Shown: positions 6,819 to 15,853, numbered from the stretch's first letter. The stretch: DNA of 64,000 bases from Seonamhaeicola algicola (GCF_007997385.1 NZ_VOSC01000005.1:1-64000), one strand, 5' to 3'. Numbers and translations: made by a program. The notes: generated by a model from the letters alone, not told the origin.

Positions 6819-9353
6819 TTAGTGTTTTAGTGTAGCTTCTTCTGGTTTTAAGTTTTCTTTTCCTAAAGAGAGCATATTAGCAAACAATCTGTAAGCACCC
6901 GAAATACCCGCAGGAAACTCTCTAAAAAAGCTTAAACCTGTGTAAATGTAGTAGCCTTTACCATGTTTAGCTACTAATAAACTGCCGCTTTTAGGGCTTT
7001 CGTTTTTATCATGCATTGATAGAATAGGTGTAAATTCTTTTCCCCAAGCACTTGGGAAATATAAACCACGTTCTTGTGTCCATCCATCAAAATCTTGTTG
7101 TGTTATTTTATTAGGAAAGTTTAACACCTCATGCTGCGGATTTAAAAACGTAACTTCAGCATTTTCATCGGTTACTCTATCGCGTGATAACGTTAAATTA
7201 TAAGGCGCTAACTGTTCGGTTTTTAATCTGTGCGAAGTATTGTACTGCACAATCATATTACCGCCTTTAGCTACAAAATCAAATAGTGTTTGTTGTTTAA
7301 AATCTAAATCATCTAAAGTATTGTAAGCTCTAATACCAACAACAACAGCATCAAAATTACTCAATAATTCGGCTGTTACAGCTTCAGTTTTAATAACACG
7401 AACATTGTAACCAATTTGCTCTAAACTTTCAGGAACCACATCGCCAGCACCTTGAATATACGCAATGTTTTCACCACGTTTTTTAATGTCTAACCTAACA
7501 ACTTTGCTTTCACTAGGCAATAAAACGGTTTGGTGTGGTATGTGGTCATAACTAATATCTATTAATTCTTTAGTAAAACTTTTATTTCCAACATGAACAA
7601 TAGGGCTAATAAAACCTTCGCTTTCATTTTTAGGTGGAATTATTGTAAATACTAGTGTTTGTTCTTCGCCTTTGTGTTTTATAGTGACTTTTTGGTTTTT
7701 AGGGTAAACGCTCCACCCATCAGGGTGACAAACCTCTACATGACCTTCTAAATCATCTTTTCCGGCTTTTACAATTACAGAAATATCATGTTGTTTGTTA
7801 TTGTTAAAAATGATAACCTTTTCAGAAATTTTTGCCGATGCTTCAGGAATAATTTCAAATGGGCGGTACAATTCACCTTTATCTGGTTTTGAGTAACGGT
7901 GCACAACATCTTTTTCAAAATTAATGCTGTAACCATCAAAATCTACTACAAAATTAGCTTGCAGCGCTCTTTTGGTTTCGGGGTTTCCAATAATGGTTTT
8001 GTCATCAACCTTGTACATACCTAAACTTCCTTTTTCGTTTAGCCAATAAGCATTGGTGCTTGCAGTATTTTCAGGTATTAAACTACTAAATGTGTAATTG
8101 AATTTTTTATTATTTTGAAGTAAAATATCGGTGTTTTCTATTTGGTTTAATGGGGTAATAGAAATGCTTTTAAGTAACATGTTTACAGTACTTCTGTTTA
8201 CAGCTTCAATATCTATTTTAATACTGTTGTTGGCTGCAATAGTAGGTGTTGATGCCGATGCCTCTAAGTATAAACCCGCACACATTTGAATAATGTGTTT
8301 GAGTTCTTTAGTTTTTATAGCTTTCCAATGTTGGTTTTCTATATCTTGAAGCAGTTTGTATGCATTAATTAATGCAGGTAAATGTGCTGAAGGATTTGTA
8401 AAATTGAAGTTATTTTCAATTTCATATAAAATAGCTCCAATGGCTTTGCCGCCTTTAACTCTGTTCCAAGACGTATCAATGCCCGAAAAAATATCGTTAT
8501 TCTCAACACGTTCGCCTTTAATTAATTCTATGTATTCTTCTTGCGATCCGCGTTGTGATAATCTGCCAAATCCTTGGCATAAATGCTGGCTACTAGCAAG
8601 TGCAGCCACCTCATTATTAGACAAACCTTTTAACGGATAATACACACCAATATCAAAATGTAGCATATTACTTTTGTCTACTTTATCAAATTTTTCTTGG
8701 CTACCATAAAACCACCAATTGGTGTTAAAAAACAAGCGTTTAGGTTGCCAAGTACTTGTGTGTTGTAATAATTCAGGAAACGCATTTTTATTGGCAGCTA
8801 AATCAAAAGCTTCAAAACTTAACACTGCCGAAGTTGTATGGTGCCCATGTGTTGTGCCTGGTGTTCTGTGGTCAAACCTATTTATAATTACATCGGGTTT
8901 AAACTTTCTAATGGCCAAAACAACATCACTTAACACTTGTTGTTCGTCCCAAATAGCTAGGGTTTCTTCTGGGTGTTTTGAGTAACCAAAATCATTGGCT
9001 CTAGAGAATATTTGCTCGCCACCATCAACACGTCTTGCTGCTAGTAGTTCTTGGGTTCTTATAACACCTAAAAGTTCTCTAATTTCTGGCCCAATAAGGT
9101 TTTGTCCGCCATCACCACGTGTTAATGAAAGGTAGGCTGTACGTGCTTTTACTTGGTTAGCCATGTAAGCAATTAACCGCGTATTTTCATCATCGGGGTG
9201 AGCAGCAACATACAATACAGAACCTAAAAAGTTTAGCTTTTGAATAGATTCATAAATTTTTGATGCTGAAGGTGTTTGTGGTTTTTGAGCGTTTATTTTT
9301 AATACGCTACTACATAATAATATATAAAAGAATAGTGCTATGCGTTTTGGCAT
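6819..9353 (-). CDS. Exported PIG-L (LmbE-like) family deacetylase, long form
   Basis: 844 residues: signal peptide (about 1-22), then a PIG-L domain (about 45-300) with the zinc motif AHPDDE at 51-56 and the later histidines in TPGTTHGHHTTS. PIG-L enzymes remove N-acetyl groups from GlcNAc-type substrates. The long C-terminal part contains beta-sandwich-like regions and, near residues 640-760, an alpha/beta domain with VVGIRAYNTLDDLDF and GGNMIVQYNT that resembles class I amidotransferase-like or flavodoxin-like folds. This long architecture recurs in Bacteroidota. It is probably periplasmic and first in an operon with a small peptide, a symporter and an oxidoreductase. The true substrate is unknown. 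Confidence 0.85.
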   Translation of the reverse strand: MPKRIALFFYILLCSSVLKINAQKPQTPSASKIYESIQKLNFLGSVLYVAAHPDDENTRLIAYMANQVKARTAYLSLTRGDGGQNLIGPEIRELLGVIRTQELLAARRVDGGEQIFSRANDFGYSKHPEETLAIWDEQQVLSDVVLAIRKFKPDVIINRFDHRTPGTTHGHHTTSAVLSFEAFDLAANKNAFPELLQHTSTWQPKRLFFNTNWWFYGSQEKFDKVDKSNMLHFDIGVYYPLKGLSNNEVAALASSQHLCQGFGRLSQRGSQEEYIELIKGERVENNDIFSGIDTSWNRVKGGKAIGAILYEIENNFNFTNPSAHLPALINAYKLLQDIENQHWKAIKTKELKHIIQMCAGLYLEASASTPTIAANNSIKIDIEAVNRSTVNMLLKSISITPLNQIENTDILLQNNKKFNYTFSSLIPENTASTNAYWLNEKGSLGMYKVDDKTIIGNPETKRALQANFVVDFDGYSINFEKDVVHRYSKPDKGELYRPFEIIPEASAKISEKVIIFNNNKQHDISVIVKAGKDDLEGHVEVCHPDGWSVYPKNQKVTIKHKGEEQTLVFTIIPPKNESEGFISPIVHVGNKSFTKELIDISYDHIPHQTVLLPSESKVVRLDIKKRGENIAYIQGAGDVVPESLEQIGYNVRVIKTEAVTAELLSNFDAVVVGIRAYNTLDDLDFKQQTLFDFVAKGGNMIVQYNTSHRLKTEQLAPYNLTLSRDRVTDENAEVTFLNPQHEVLNFPNKITQQDFDGWTQERGLYFPSAWGKEFTPILSMHDKNESPKSGSLLVAKHGKGYYIYTGLSFFREFPAGISGAYRLFANMLSLGKENLKPEEATLKH

Positions 9354-9373
9354 GATGTATTTTTTTGCTTAGC

Positions 9374-9381
9374 CAAATATA
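9374..9381 (-). promoter_or_regulatory. -7 promoter element of the PIG-L/symporter operon
   Basis: TATATTTG on the minus strand, an exact TAnnTTTG match, ends 20 bp before the PIG-L ATG. It lies next to the T-run of the preceding terminator. Confidence 0.6.
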
Positions 9382-9409
9382 AAAAACAAACCAGCGCTTG
9401 GGCTGGTTT
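9381..9409 (-). terminator. Terminator after the 155-residue lipoprotein gene
   Basis: Perfect 8-bp arms AAACCAGC (9388-9395) and GCTGGTTT (9402-9409). On the minus strand the stem is followed by GTTTTTTAT, a good T-run. It separates the lipoprotein from the PIG-L operon. Confidence 0.75.
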
Positions 9410-9452
9410 TAAATTTTATTTAACGGTTTATTGAAATTTTAAATAAGCCTTT

Positions 9453-9920
9453 TTATATTTTTTTTGAGTATTTATGAATTGTTTTTTCTGGCTCTGCAGG
9501 AATTAACGGTGCATTACCGTAATTAAAAAATTGTTGCTGTATAGAATCCATATATTTCATCATGTTATTTATATGGGTGTTGTTATTTTCAAATTGATTA
9601 AAAAAGAACTTAGGATGCTTGAAGTTGTTTGCAGCGGAATCTTCATTAAAAAAATCTTCAAAAAACGAATCTTTAAAAATTGAGTTTTCAGATAAAAGCT
9701 TACTAAATTTTTGATGTAAGCTATCATTTAATTTTTCATGCGAAGAATAACTGTAGGAGTAAACAGAATCATAACGTTTTAAGTTTCCAAATTCATCAAA
9801 CTCTTTGTTTACTGTAATGTTTTCTTTTGGTTTGTTTTCTGTTTCAGTGGGTTTCTTGGTTTGTGCTGAACAATTAAAAAATAACAGACAAAACAAGGGA
9901 ATAATTTTTAGCGTTTCCAT
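9453..9920 (-). CDS. Small lipoprotein of unknown function
   Basis: 155 residues. The N-terminus is a lipoprotein signal ending in the lipobox LFFNC with Cys17 as lipidation site, followed by SAQTKKPTE. The remainder is polar and rich in Lys, Asp, Asn and Phe, with no recognisable domain. The middle (KFSKLLSENSIFKDSFFEDFF) is probably helical. It is flanked by a terminator downstream and by CorA further away, so it is likely transcribed alone. Probably membrane-anchored in the cell envelope; no function can be proposed. Confidence 0.65.
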   Translation of the reverse strand: METLKIIPLFCLLFFNCSAQTKKPTETENKPKENITVNKEFDEFGNLKRYDSVYSYSYSSHEKLNDSLHQKFSKLLSENSIFKDSFFEDFFNEDSAANNFKHPKFFFNQFENNNTHINNMMKYMDSIQQQFFNYGNAPLIPAEPEKTIHKYSKKI

Positions 9921-10073
9921 CTTTTTATATTTTTTTTTAATTATACATGGTTTTGTATTGATATTTTCAAAAAATATACCAAATGAAAGTAATTAAATTG
10001 TGTTGCCTTTATGTGTCATTTTGACATAAATTATTGTAGTGAAGTATAAAAAACTATGCTGTAATTATTGCGT

Positions 10074-11141
10074 TTATAGCCACTTTTTTCGTTTAAAATA
10101 GTAAAGTAGTATTAAAAAAAGCACCACCATAACGCCCCAAAAAACAAAGTAAGCATATTTGTATTGTAGCTCTGGTATGTAAGCAAAGTTCATACCGTAA
10201 ACGCCGGCTATAAAGGTTAAAGGAATAAAAATTGAAGCCATAATGGTAAGCACTTTCATAACTTCATTCATTTTATTACTTATGCTGGTTAAATACATGC
10301 CCATTAAACCGCCAATAACTTCGCGGTGTAGCTCTATATTTTCAGATACTTGTGTTAAATGATCATACACATCTTTAAAATAATGTATGGTTTTGCTGTT
10401 AATTAAAGCGGTATCATTTTTTTCTATTTTATTAATGATGTCGCGAAGCGGAAATACAGCGCGCCTAACGCGTAAAACTTCGCGTTTTAAATCTTGTATT
10501 TGAATACTTAAATCGTCACTGGTTTTGTTGGTAAATACATCGGTTTCTAGGTCTTCAATTTTATCGCCTAAAATTTCAATAATGCTAAAATAATGATCAA
10601 CAATAGCATCAATTAGTGTATATAAAAGGTAATCGGCTTGCATGTTTCGTATTCTACCTTTAGCATTTCTAATGCGGTCTCTTATAGGATCAAAAACATC
10701 GCCTTCAGCTTCTTGAAATGTAAATACATAATTTTTACCAAGTATAAAGCTAACTTGTTCAGATACTAATTGATTGTTATTGTTGTAATACAACATTTTT
10801 AAAACCACAAACAAATAGGTTTGATGATCATCAACCTTTGGGCGTTGTGCAATGTTTACTATATCTTCTAAAACTAAGTGATGAATATCATAATGTTTAC
10901 CCAAATTTTCAATAGCTTCAACATGGTTTAGGCCGTTTAAATTAACCCAACTAACAGTGTTGGTGTTTTTGTAGTCAAAACAATCTTCAATAGTAGCAAG
11001 TTGCTTTTCGGTAAAGGAGTCTTTATCAAAATCAAAAGCTTCTAAAGATAGTTTTTCTTTTGAGCGTTCACCGGTGTAAACAACTGTGCCAGGTATTTGT
11101 CCTAATTTTTTTTTAGAGCGGTATAAACGTTTTCTTGCCAT
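10074..11141 (-). CDS. corA: CorA-family magnesium/cobalt transporter
   Basis: 355 residues with the normal CorA layout: a large cytoplasmic N-terminal domain, a long stalk helix (about 220-285), and two C-terminal membrane helices (about 293-315 and 327-348). The signature YGMNFAYIPEL sits between the two helices and contains the GMN selectivity motif. The C-terminus is basic (YFKRKKWL). It mediates Mg2+ (or Co2+/Ni2+) influx as a pentamer. It follows the small MscS-like gene by 17 bp and is likely co-transcribed with it. Confidence 0.93.
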   Translation of the reverse strand: MARKRLYRSKKKLGQIPGTVVYTGERSKEKLSLEAFDFDKDSFTEKQLATIEDCFDYKNTNTVSWVNLNGLNHVEAIENLGKHYDIHHLVLEDIVNIAQRPKVDDHQTYLFVVLKMLYYNNNNQLVSEQVSFILGKNYVFTFQEAEGDVFDPIRDRIRNAKGRIRNMQADYLLYTLIDAIVDHYFSIIEILGDKIEDLETDVFTNKTSDDLSIQIQDLKREVLRVRRAVFPLRDIINKIEKNDTALINSKTIHYFKDVYDHLTQVSENIELHREVIGGLMGMYLTSISNKMNEVMKVLTIMASIFIPLTFIAGVYGMNFAYIPELQYKYAYFVFWGVMVVLFLILLYYFKRKKWL

Positions 11142-11158
11142 AATTTAAGCGGTAGATT

Positions 11159-11704
11159 TTAAACTAAATCTGAACCATCATCATATTCTATTTCTTCAAT
11201 AGCATCTTTTTGTACAAGTGTTACGGCTTTTTGAAGCATTAAGTTATTGGGGTAAGTAACTAAATCGCCATTTTCTAAACGCAAGTGTAATTGAAAAGAA
11301 CGTATGTCTTCAATAATAGCAGTTACAGGAAAATCTTTATCATGAATTTCAATTTTATCACCCACTTTATACGGAAAATTAAAAAACATAATAATACCAG
11401 ATGTTACATTGCTTAAAATAGACCAAATGGCAAAAAGCGCAATACCAAGTATGGTGAAAACTGATGTAAAAACTAGTGCTAAATCTTTAAATTCTGCACC
11501 AAGTATAAACGCTTCAATTAGTAAAGCAATTAAAAGTAAAGTAACAGTAACATACCTACGCATTAGCCTTATTCTAGCTAAATTAATGCTATTTTTTTCG
11601 GCAACTTTAGTTATAGTGAAATTAGCAATAAACCTAACAACTAAAAGCGAAGCTAATAGTATGCCAGATGCTATAAGTTCATGTTTGTAATTAGTAAAAA
11701 ACAT
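11159..11704 (-). CDS. Small mechanosensitive channel (MscS-like)
   Basis: 181 residues from the ATG at 11702-11704. A TTG six codons further upstream lies within the -7 element and is an unlikely start. Two or three membrane spans (about 15-35, 57-75, 82-105) are followed by the MscS beta domain (NFPYKVGDKIEIHDKDFPVTAIIEDIRSFQLHL), here short, and there is no extended C-terminal domain. It would act as a pressure-relief channel, or a reduced relative of one. It lies 17 bp upstream of corA. Confidence 0.8.
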   Translation of the reverse strand: MFFTNYKHELIASGILLASLLVVRFIANFTITKVAEKNSINLARIRLMRRYVTVTLLLIALLIEAFILGAEFKDLALVFTSVFTILGIALFAIWSILSNVTSGIIMFFNFPYKVGDKIEIHDKDFPVTAIIEDIRSFQLHLRLENGDLVTYPNNLMLQKAVTLVQKDAIEEIEYDDGSDLV

Positions 11705-11719
11705 ACAAATTATTTTATG

Positions 11720-11727
11720 CAAAGATA
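11720..11727 (-). promoter_or_regulatory. -7 promoter element of the MscS-corA pair
   Basis: TATCTTTG on the minus strand, exact TAnnTTTG, 15 bp before the ATG at 11704. It also helps to reject the upstream TTG as start. Confidence 0.6.
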
Positions 11728-11747
11728 CAGCAGAAGCTTAAATTATT

Positions 11748-12659
11748 TTAATTTAAAAATAGCGTATCTCTAAGAATTTCGTGCTTATTTTGGTTTTTAT
11801 TCCAATAATCAGATTTTAAGGTTTTTAGCTTTGTGGCTTTGGTTGTAAGTGTTTGTGCATTTGTACCAAACCCGCTTTTAAATGTTTCTGTCCAACTTAA
11901 AATTTCAAATGGAAAATTACTATTGAAATTAATGGTTAATTGGCGTTGTAATTCCGGATAACTTATAGTATAACTATTTGTTTTTAAGGTAGCTGTAGCT
12001 TTGTAAGCTTTAATAGGAATATGGCGCATTCTGGTGTATTCAAAAGCAGGAATACTATTAATATTTCCGGTTGGTAACGTTTTAGGGTTTATACGAAGTT
12101 GTACCCATAATTCATTTTCTAAAACGGCTTTTTCTAGTGTGAAATTTTTATCGGCTTCACCTTCAAAATACGAATGCGATGTTATTTCAAAATCATTTCT
12201 ATTGTTTAATTGTGCATACACATGGCCACACCATTCTTGCATAGAACTTGATACTTTTATAGCGTGTTTATTGTTTGAAACAGGATAAAAAACACTTTGC
12301 ATTATTGTGTACGGATATATGCCTGTGTTAAAACTTTTTGTAGCATTTAATTTTAAAACAGGAATATTATTAGGGTTTTGGTTGTTGGCTTTTACTTGTG
12401 CTTTGGGTAAAAAATCTTCGGTAACATAAATTAAAACGGCATGTCCTTGCCTAATTTCGCCATAGCGGGCTTGCTCTAAAGCGTATGATGTTATTTCGGC
12501 TTCACCTTTATACCAATAGTTTTTAAAATCATCTGATAGCTTTTGTGGTTCTTTTTCAACTTCAGAAGTTATATTATTGGCTAATATTTTGTTTTTGGGT
12601 TGTTTATTGCATGCGTTTAAACACAAACAAATTATTACAAATTGAAAAAAGACTTTCAT
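11748..12659 (-). CDS. Lipoprotein of unknown function next to maf
   Basis: 303 residues. The signal ends in the lipobox LNAC with Cys17. The mature part is mostly beta-rich, with YKGEAEITSYALEQARYGEIRQGHAVLIYVTEDFLP near the start. From memory, relatives are sometimes labelled 'septum formation inhibitor Maf', which looks like a transfer from the adjacent true maf gene, because none of the Maf motifs occur here. Probably anchored to an envelope membrane. It has its own promoter overlapping the end of maf. Function unknown. Confidence 0.7.
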   Translation of the reverse strand: MKVFFQFVIICLCLNACNKQPKNKILANNITSEVEKEPQKLSDDFKNYWYKGEAEITSYALEQARYGEIRQGHAVLIYVTEDFLPKAQVKANNQNPNNIPVLKLNATKSFNTGIYPYTIMQSVFYPVSNNKHAIKVSSSMQEWCGHVYAQLNNRNDFEITSHSYFEGEADKNFTLEKAVLENELWVQLRINPKTLPTGNINSIPAFEYTRMRHIPIKAYKATATLKTNSYTISYPELQRQLTINFNSNFPFEILSWTETFKSGFGTNAQTLTTKATKLKTLKSDYWNKNQNKHEILRDTLFLN

Positions 12660-12684
12660 TTTAAGTGTTTTAGACTTAAAAATA

Positions 12685-12692
12685 CAAAGTTA
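12685..12692 (-). promoter_or_regulatory. -7 promoter element of the 303-residue lipoprotein gene
   Basis: TAACTTTG on the minus strand, exact TAnnTTTG, 25 bp before the ATG and overlapping the maf stop codon. Confidence 0.5.
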
Positions 12693-13283
12693 TTGGCTGT
12701 TGGCAATGTCATTTAACGTTTTATAAACAAGATGAACTGGTAAACCAACAACATTAAAAAATGAGCCTTCAATGTTGGTTACAGCTATTTCACCAATCCA
12801 TTCTTGTATGCCATAAGCACCAGCTTTATCAAAAGGCTTACAGGTGTTTATGTAATACCAAATTTCATCATCGGTAAGTGCTTTAAAGGTTACTTTTGTT
12901 ATGCTGTAAAGTGTTTTTTCAAACGTTTTTGAAGTAAAACAAACCGATGTTATAACCTCATGCGTTTGGTTGCTTAAAGATTTTAAAATGGCATACGCAT
13001 CTTGTGCATCTTTAGGCTTGCCTAAGGCTTTATTGTTGTGCCACACAATGGTATCACTTGTAATTAAAATATCGTTTTGTTTTAACTCGTTTTTAAACGG
13101 TAAGGCTTTTAATTGCGCTAAATAGTTACTAATTTCAAAATGTGTTAGCCTATTGGGGTATTCTTCTTTAACAGGTTTTAGGCGTATTTCAAAATCTAAA
13201 TTTAAATCTTTAAAAAAGGCTTGTCTTCTTGGTGAACCCGAAGCTAGAATTATGTGGTAGTTTTTTAGTTTTTCGTTAAGCAT
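12690..13283 (-). CDS. maf: Maf-family nucleotide pyrophosphatase
   Basis: 197 residues, the normal length. The N-terminal signature LASGSPRRQAFF is the Maf phosphate-binding loop, and ITSDTIVWHNNKALGKP is the second conserved block. EWIGEIAVTNIEGSFFNVVGLP is the C-terminal block. Maf proteins hydrolyse non-canonical or methylated nucleoside triphosphates to monophosphates (dTTP/UTP- or m7GTP-type). It is cytoplasmic. Its start overlaps the UbiA gene by 8 bp, indicating translational coupling within a minus-strand operon. Confidence 0.92.
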   Translation of the reverse strand: MLNEKLKNYHIILASGSPRRQAFFKDLNLDFEIRLKPVKEEYPNRLTHFEISNYLAQLKALPFKNELKQNDILITSDTIVWHNNKALGKPKDAQDAYAILKSLSNQTHEVITSVCFTSKTFEKTLYSITKVTFKALTDDEIWYYINTCKPFDKAGAYGIQEWIGEIAVTNIEGSFFNVVGLPVHLVYKTLNDIANSQ

Positions 13284-14181
13284 AGGCGTATAAAAGTAAT
13301 GAAAGCATGCCTAAAAGCATAACTATTTTAAGCATATTGCTTATGTGTGTAAAATGGTTTTTAGTTTTTGCATTAAATATTTTAATGGCAGTATAAATTA
13401 AAGGTGCTAAAACCGCTATTATAAAGTATGTTACTAAAATTTCATGTTCATATATTTTGTAAACTATGTAATACGTTAGAGCTAAAATGAGGACTAAGGT
13501 TACAGCAAATAGTAGGTTGTTAGCACGTGTTCTGCCAATGGCAATGGGCAAGGTATTCATACCTGCTTTAAAATCGCCGTTAACATCTTCAATATCTTTA
13601 GCAATTTCGCGTGGTAAGTTTATTAAAAAAGCAAAAATAGCATAGTTTACAATAGTTTTAAAATATACTAATTGTAGTAGCGAGTTATTGTTGTTAGTGG
13701 CAGGTAGTAAATCAAAAACGCCCACAATTAAAACACTTAGCGCTACTAATAACGAAACAACAATGTTACCAATTAATAGTGTTTGTTTTAGGTAGCTAGC
13801 ATACATGTAAAGTAACATTGAAATGACTACAAACAATGAAAAATAAGCTGGTTTGCCAACCAAAAATGATGTGTAATAGCCTAAGCCAACGCCAATACAA
13901 TTGAAAACAATACATAGGGTATAGGCTGTTTTTTCTGGTATTTGTTTGCCTATAATTACTTTATTAGGTTTGTTAATTAAGTCGGTTTCAACATCAAAAA
14001 TATCATTAATAATATTACCCGCAGCTGCTATAAAAATAGTTGCAAATATTAATGAGGAAATACCAATAGCATTTAAACTTGTAGCTGCACCTAGCGGATG
14101 TAAAAAAGCATATTTAATGAGTAATTGCACTAAGGCAATTATGATGAGGTTTTTCCAACGAATAAGCTTTAGCAATGGCAT
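13276..14181 (-). CDS. UbiA-family prenyltransferase, likely geranylgeranylglycerol-phosphate type
   Basis: 301 residues with about eight or nine membrane helices. The first Asp-rich motif is NDIFDVETD (residues 59-67) and the second is DIEDVNGDFKAG (near 195-206); both bind Mg2+ and prenyl diphosphate. Flavobacterial members of this subgroup are commonly labelled geranylgeranylglycerol-phosphate geranylgeranyltransferase. The acceptor cannot be read from sequence, and quinone or haem prenylation are alternatives. It lies in an operon between a small membrane protein and maf. Confidence 0.82.
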   Translation of the reverse strand: MPLLKLIRWKNLIIIALVQLLIKYAFLHPLGAATSLNAIGISSLIFATIFIAAAGNIINDIFDVETDLINKPNKVIIGKQIPEKTAYTLCIVFNCIGVGLGYYTSFLVGKPAYFSLFVVISMLLYMYASYLKQTLLIGNIVVSLLVALSVLIVGVFDLLPATNNNNSLLQLVYFKTIVNYAIFAFLINLPREIAKDIEDVNGDFKAGMNTLPIAIGRTRANNLLFAVTLVLILALTYYIVYKIYEHEILVTYFIIAVLAPLIYTAIKIFNAKTKNHFTHISNMLKIVMLLGMLSLLLYAYA

Positions 14182-14190
14182 TTTAAAGCA

Positions 14191-14508
14191 TTATAAATAA
14201 GACATTACACTGTTTATTAGATAAATAATTACCCCTAAAATGAGGCTAAAAACAATTAAAAAACCCAAAATAGTTTTGCGGGTTCTTATTTTTTCATCGT
14301 TTCGTATTTTATCTTTAATAAGCTGTTTTTCGGCTTTTGTAAGTGTATGGTGCGTGAAATTTAATTTGAAATGATAATGCGTTTCATCATCTAATTTTTC
14401 TTTTAATGATGAAAACGCGCGGTTTGTACTTTGGTTAAACACATTTTGGTTATTGCCAAAACCAATGTAACCAAAACCGGTGGTATGTCTTCTTTTATTT
14501 CTAGCCAA
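14191..14508 (-). CDS. Small protein with C-terminal membrane anchor
   Basis: 105 residues beginning at a TTG; no in-frame ATG is available near the start. The N-terminus is basic (ARNKRRHTTG), the middle has a charged helix (FTHHTLTKAEKQLIKDKIRNDEKIRTRK), and residues about 79-103 form one hydrophobic span. It is probably anchored in the inner membrane by the C-terminus. It lies in an operon after the KdsC-like phosphatase and 9 bp before the UbiA gene. No family recognised. Confidence 0.6.
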   Translation of the reverse strand: MARNKRRHTTGFGYIGFGNNQNVFNQSTNRAFSSLKEKLDDETHYHFKLNFTHHTLTKAEKQLIKDKIRNDEKIRTRKTILGFLIVFSLILGVIIYLINSVMSYL

Positions 14509-14526
14509 TACTTTGTTGGTTTTTAA

Positions 14527-15057
14527 TTAATCATACTTAGCATGAAAATTACCGTACCATTTGTTGTGAATTTTCAGCACTTGTTCAATAACATCACGTA
14601 CAGCACCTTTACCGCCACTTTTATGCGAAATGTATTTTGAAATACCTTTTATTTCTTGAACGGCATCTTGTGGGCAACACGGTAAACCTACTAGTTTCAT
14701 TACAGGGTAATCTGGAATATCATCACCCATATAAAGTACGTTTTCTAAGTTAACATTTTTATTTTTGGTGTAAGTATTAAGTTGTTCAATTTTATTGTGG
14801 GCGCCTAAAAAAATATCTTTTATACCTAAACCTTCTAAACGTTTGCGCACACCTTCGTTTGATCCGCCCGAAATAATACAAACATTAAAACCAGCATCAA
14901 CAGCTGTTTTTAGGGCATAACCATCTTTAATATTCATGGTTCTAAGCATATCGCCATTAGTCATAACAGTAACACTACCATCGGTTAAAACGCCATCAAC
15001 ATCAAATATAAAGGTGTTAATATTCTCTAGGTATTCTTTATAGCTTTTATCTTCCAT
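14527..15057 (-). CDS. KdsC-like HAD phosphatase (3-deoxy-D-manno-octulosonate 8-phosphate phosphatase type)
   Basis: 176 residues, the size of the cap-less C0 HAD enzymes. Motif I is FDVDGVLTDG (Asp19 nucleophile, Asp21). Motif II is CIISGGSNEGV, and motifs III/IV include NVLYMGDDIPDYPVM. This fits KdsC, which dephosphorylates KDO-8-phosphate for lipopolysaccharide core synthesis. No kdsA or kdsB is in the window, so the substrate is inferred from family. Its start overlaps the end of the DUF2520 gene by 11 bp. Confidence 0.85.
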   Translation of the reverse strand: MEDKSYKEYLENINTFIFDVDGVLTDGSVTVMTNGDMLRTMNIKDGYALKTAVDAGFNVCIISGGSNEGVRKRLEGLGIKDIFLGAHNKIEQLNTYTKNKNVNLENVLYMGDDIPDYPVMKLVGLPCCPQDAVQEIKGISKYISHKSGGKGAVRDVIEQVLKIHNKWYGNFHAKYD

Positions 15058-15808
15058 TGTGTGTTTTTTGAATAGATTTGGTAAGTAAATTGTAAATAGC
15101 CTTGTGGTCTTGGTTATTCAAAATACTTAAGTGTTTTTTTAAGGTTTTTTTATCATTGCGTTTAGCAGGACCAGTTTGTGCTTTGTATGGCGATAAATCT
15201 TGTATTTTTTTAGCAGTTTCTAAAATTAAAGGTTTTAGTAAATCAAATTCGGCACCTTCGCTTTCAGTAATTTCATGACCAATTCTGTACAATTGGTTAG
15301 TAAAATTATTAACAAAAACAGCTGCTAAATGTAATACTTGTCTTTGGTCACTATTTACTTTTTTAACAGGGCTACCAATGGCTAAAGCAAGAGCTTTAAG
15401 TATGTGGTAATCGGGTTTGTTTACTGTTTCAATACAAATAGGCACATTAGCAAAATCTAGTTGCGCCGTTTTACTAAAACTTTGTAAAGGGTAAAATACA
15501 CCACGATTGTGTTTTTTATCTAAATCATGCACATTAACACTGCCTGATGTATGTACTACAATTTTATTTTCAAAGGGTAATTTTTCCGATAATTCAGCCA
15601 CGGCATCATCACTAACCGCTAAAATATAAACATCGGCTTCTTTTAAATGGTTTAAATCATCAGTTATATCAACCTCATTTTTGTAGTGGTTTAAAGGTTT
15701 TAAACTACGGTTATACCATTGGCTAACAGTTACATTGTTAGCTTTTGTAAAGGCTTTATATAAATGGGTGGCAACGTTGCCTGCACCTAAAATAGTTACT
15801 GTAATCAT
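15047..15808 (-). CDS. Rossmann-like/DUF2520 domain protein
   Basis: 253 residues. The N-terminal Rossmann domain contains VTILGAGNVATHLYKAF (dinucleotide-type glycine motif). A central HTSGSVNVHDL block and a C-terminal helical DUF2520 domain (AAVFVNNFTNQLYRIG) follow. It resembles ketopantoate- or pyrroline-carboxylate-reductase-like dehydrogenases, but the substrate is unknown. It is the first gene of a minus-strand operon running to maf. Its -7 element ends only 4 bp before the ATG, so the message may have almost no leader. Confidence 0.82.
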   Translation of the reverse strand: MITVTILGAGNVATHLYKAFTKANNVTVSQWYNRSLKPLNHYKNEVDITDDLNHLKEADVYILAVSDDAVAELSEKLPFENKIVVHTSGSVNVHDLDKKHNRGVFYPLQSFSKTAQLDFANVPICIETVNKPDYHILKALALAIGSPVKKVNSDQRQVLHLAAVFVNNFTNQLYRIGHEITESEGAEFDLLKPLILETAKKIQDLSPYKAQTGPAKRNDKKTLKKHLSILNNQDHKAIYNLLTKSIQKTHNGR

Positions 15809-15812
15809 GTAG

Positions 15813-15820
15813 CAAAAATA
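15813..15820 (-). promoter_or_regulatory. -7 promoter element of the DUF2520 operon
   Basis: TATTTTTG on the minus strand, exact TAnnTTTG, separated from the ATG by only CTAC. Transcription would start at or next to the A of the start codon. Confidence 0.55.
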
Positions 15821-15853
15821 ATTAATAATAGCTAATATAAAACCGTATTGCTG

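Noticed and set aside
11748-12659. Label 'septum formation inhibitor Maf' for the 303-residue lipoprotein
   Set aside because: None of the Maf motifs are present, and a real maf gene lies next to it. Treated as a lipoprotein of unknown function.
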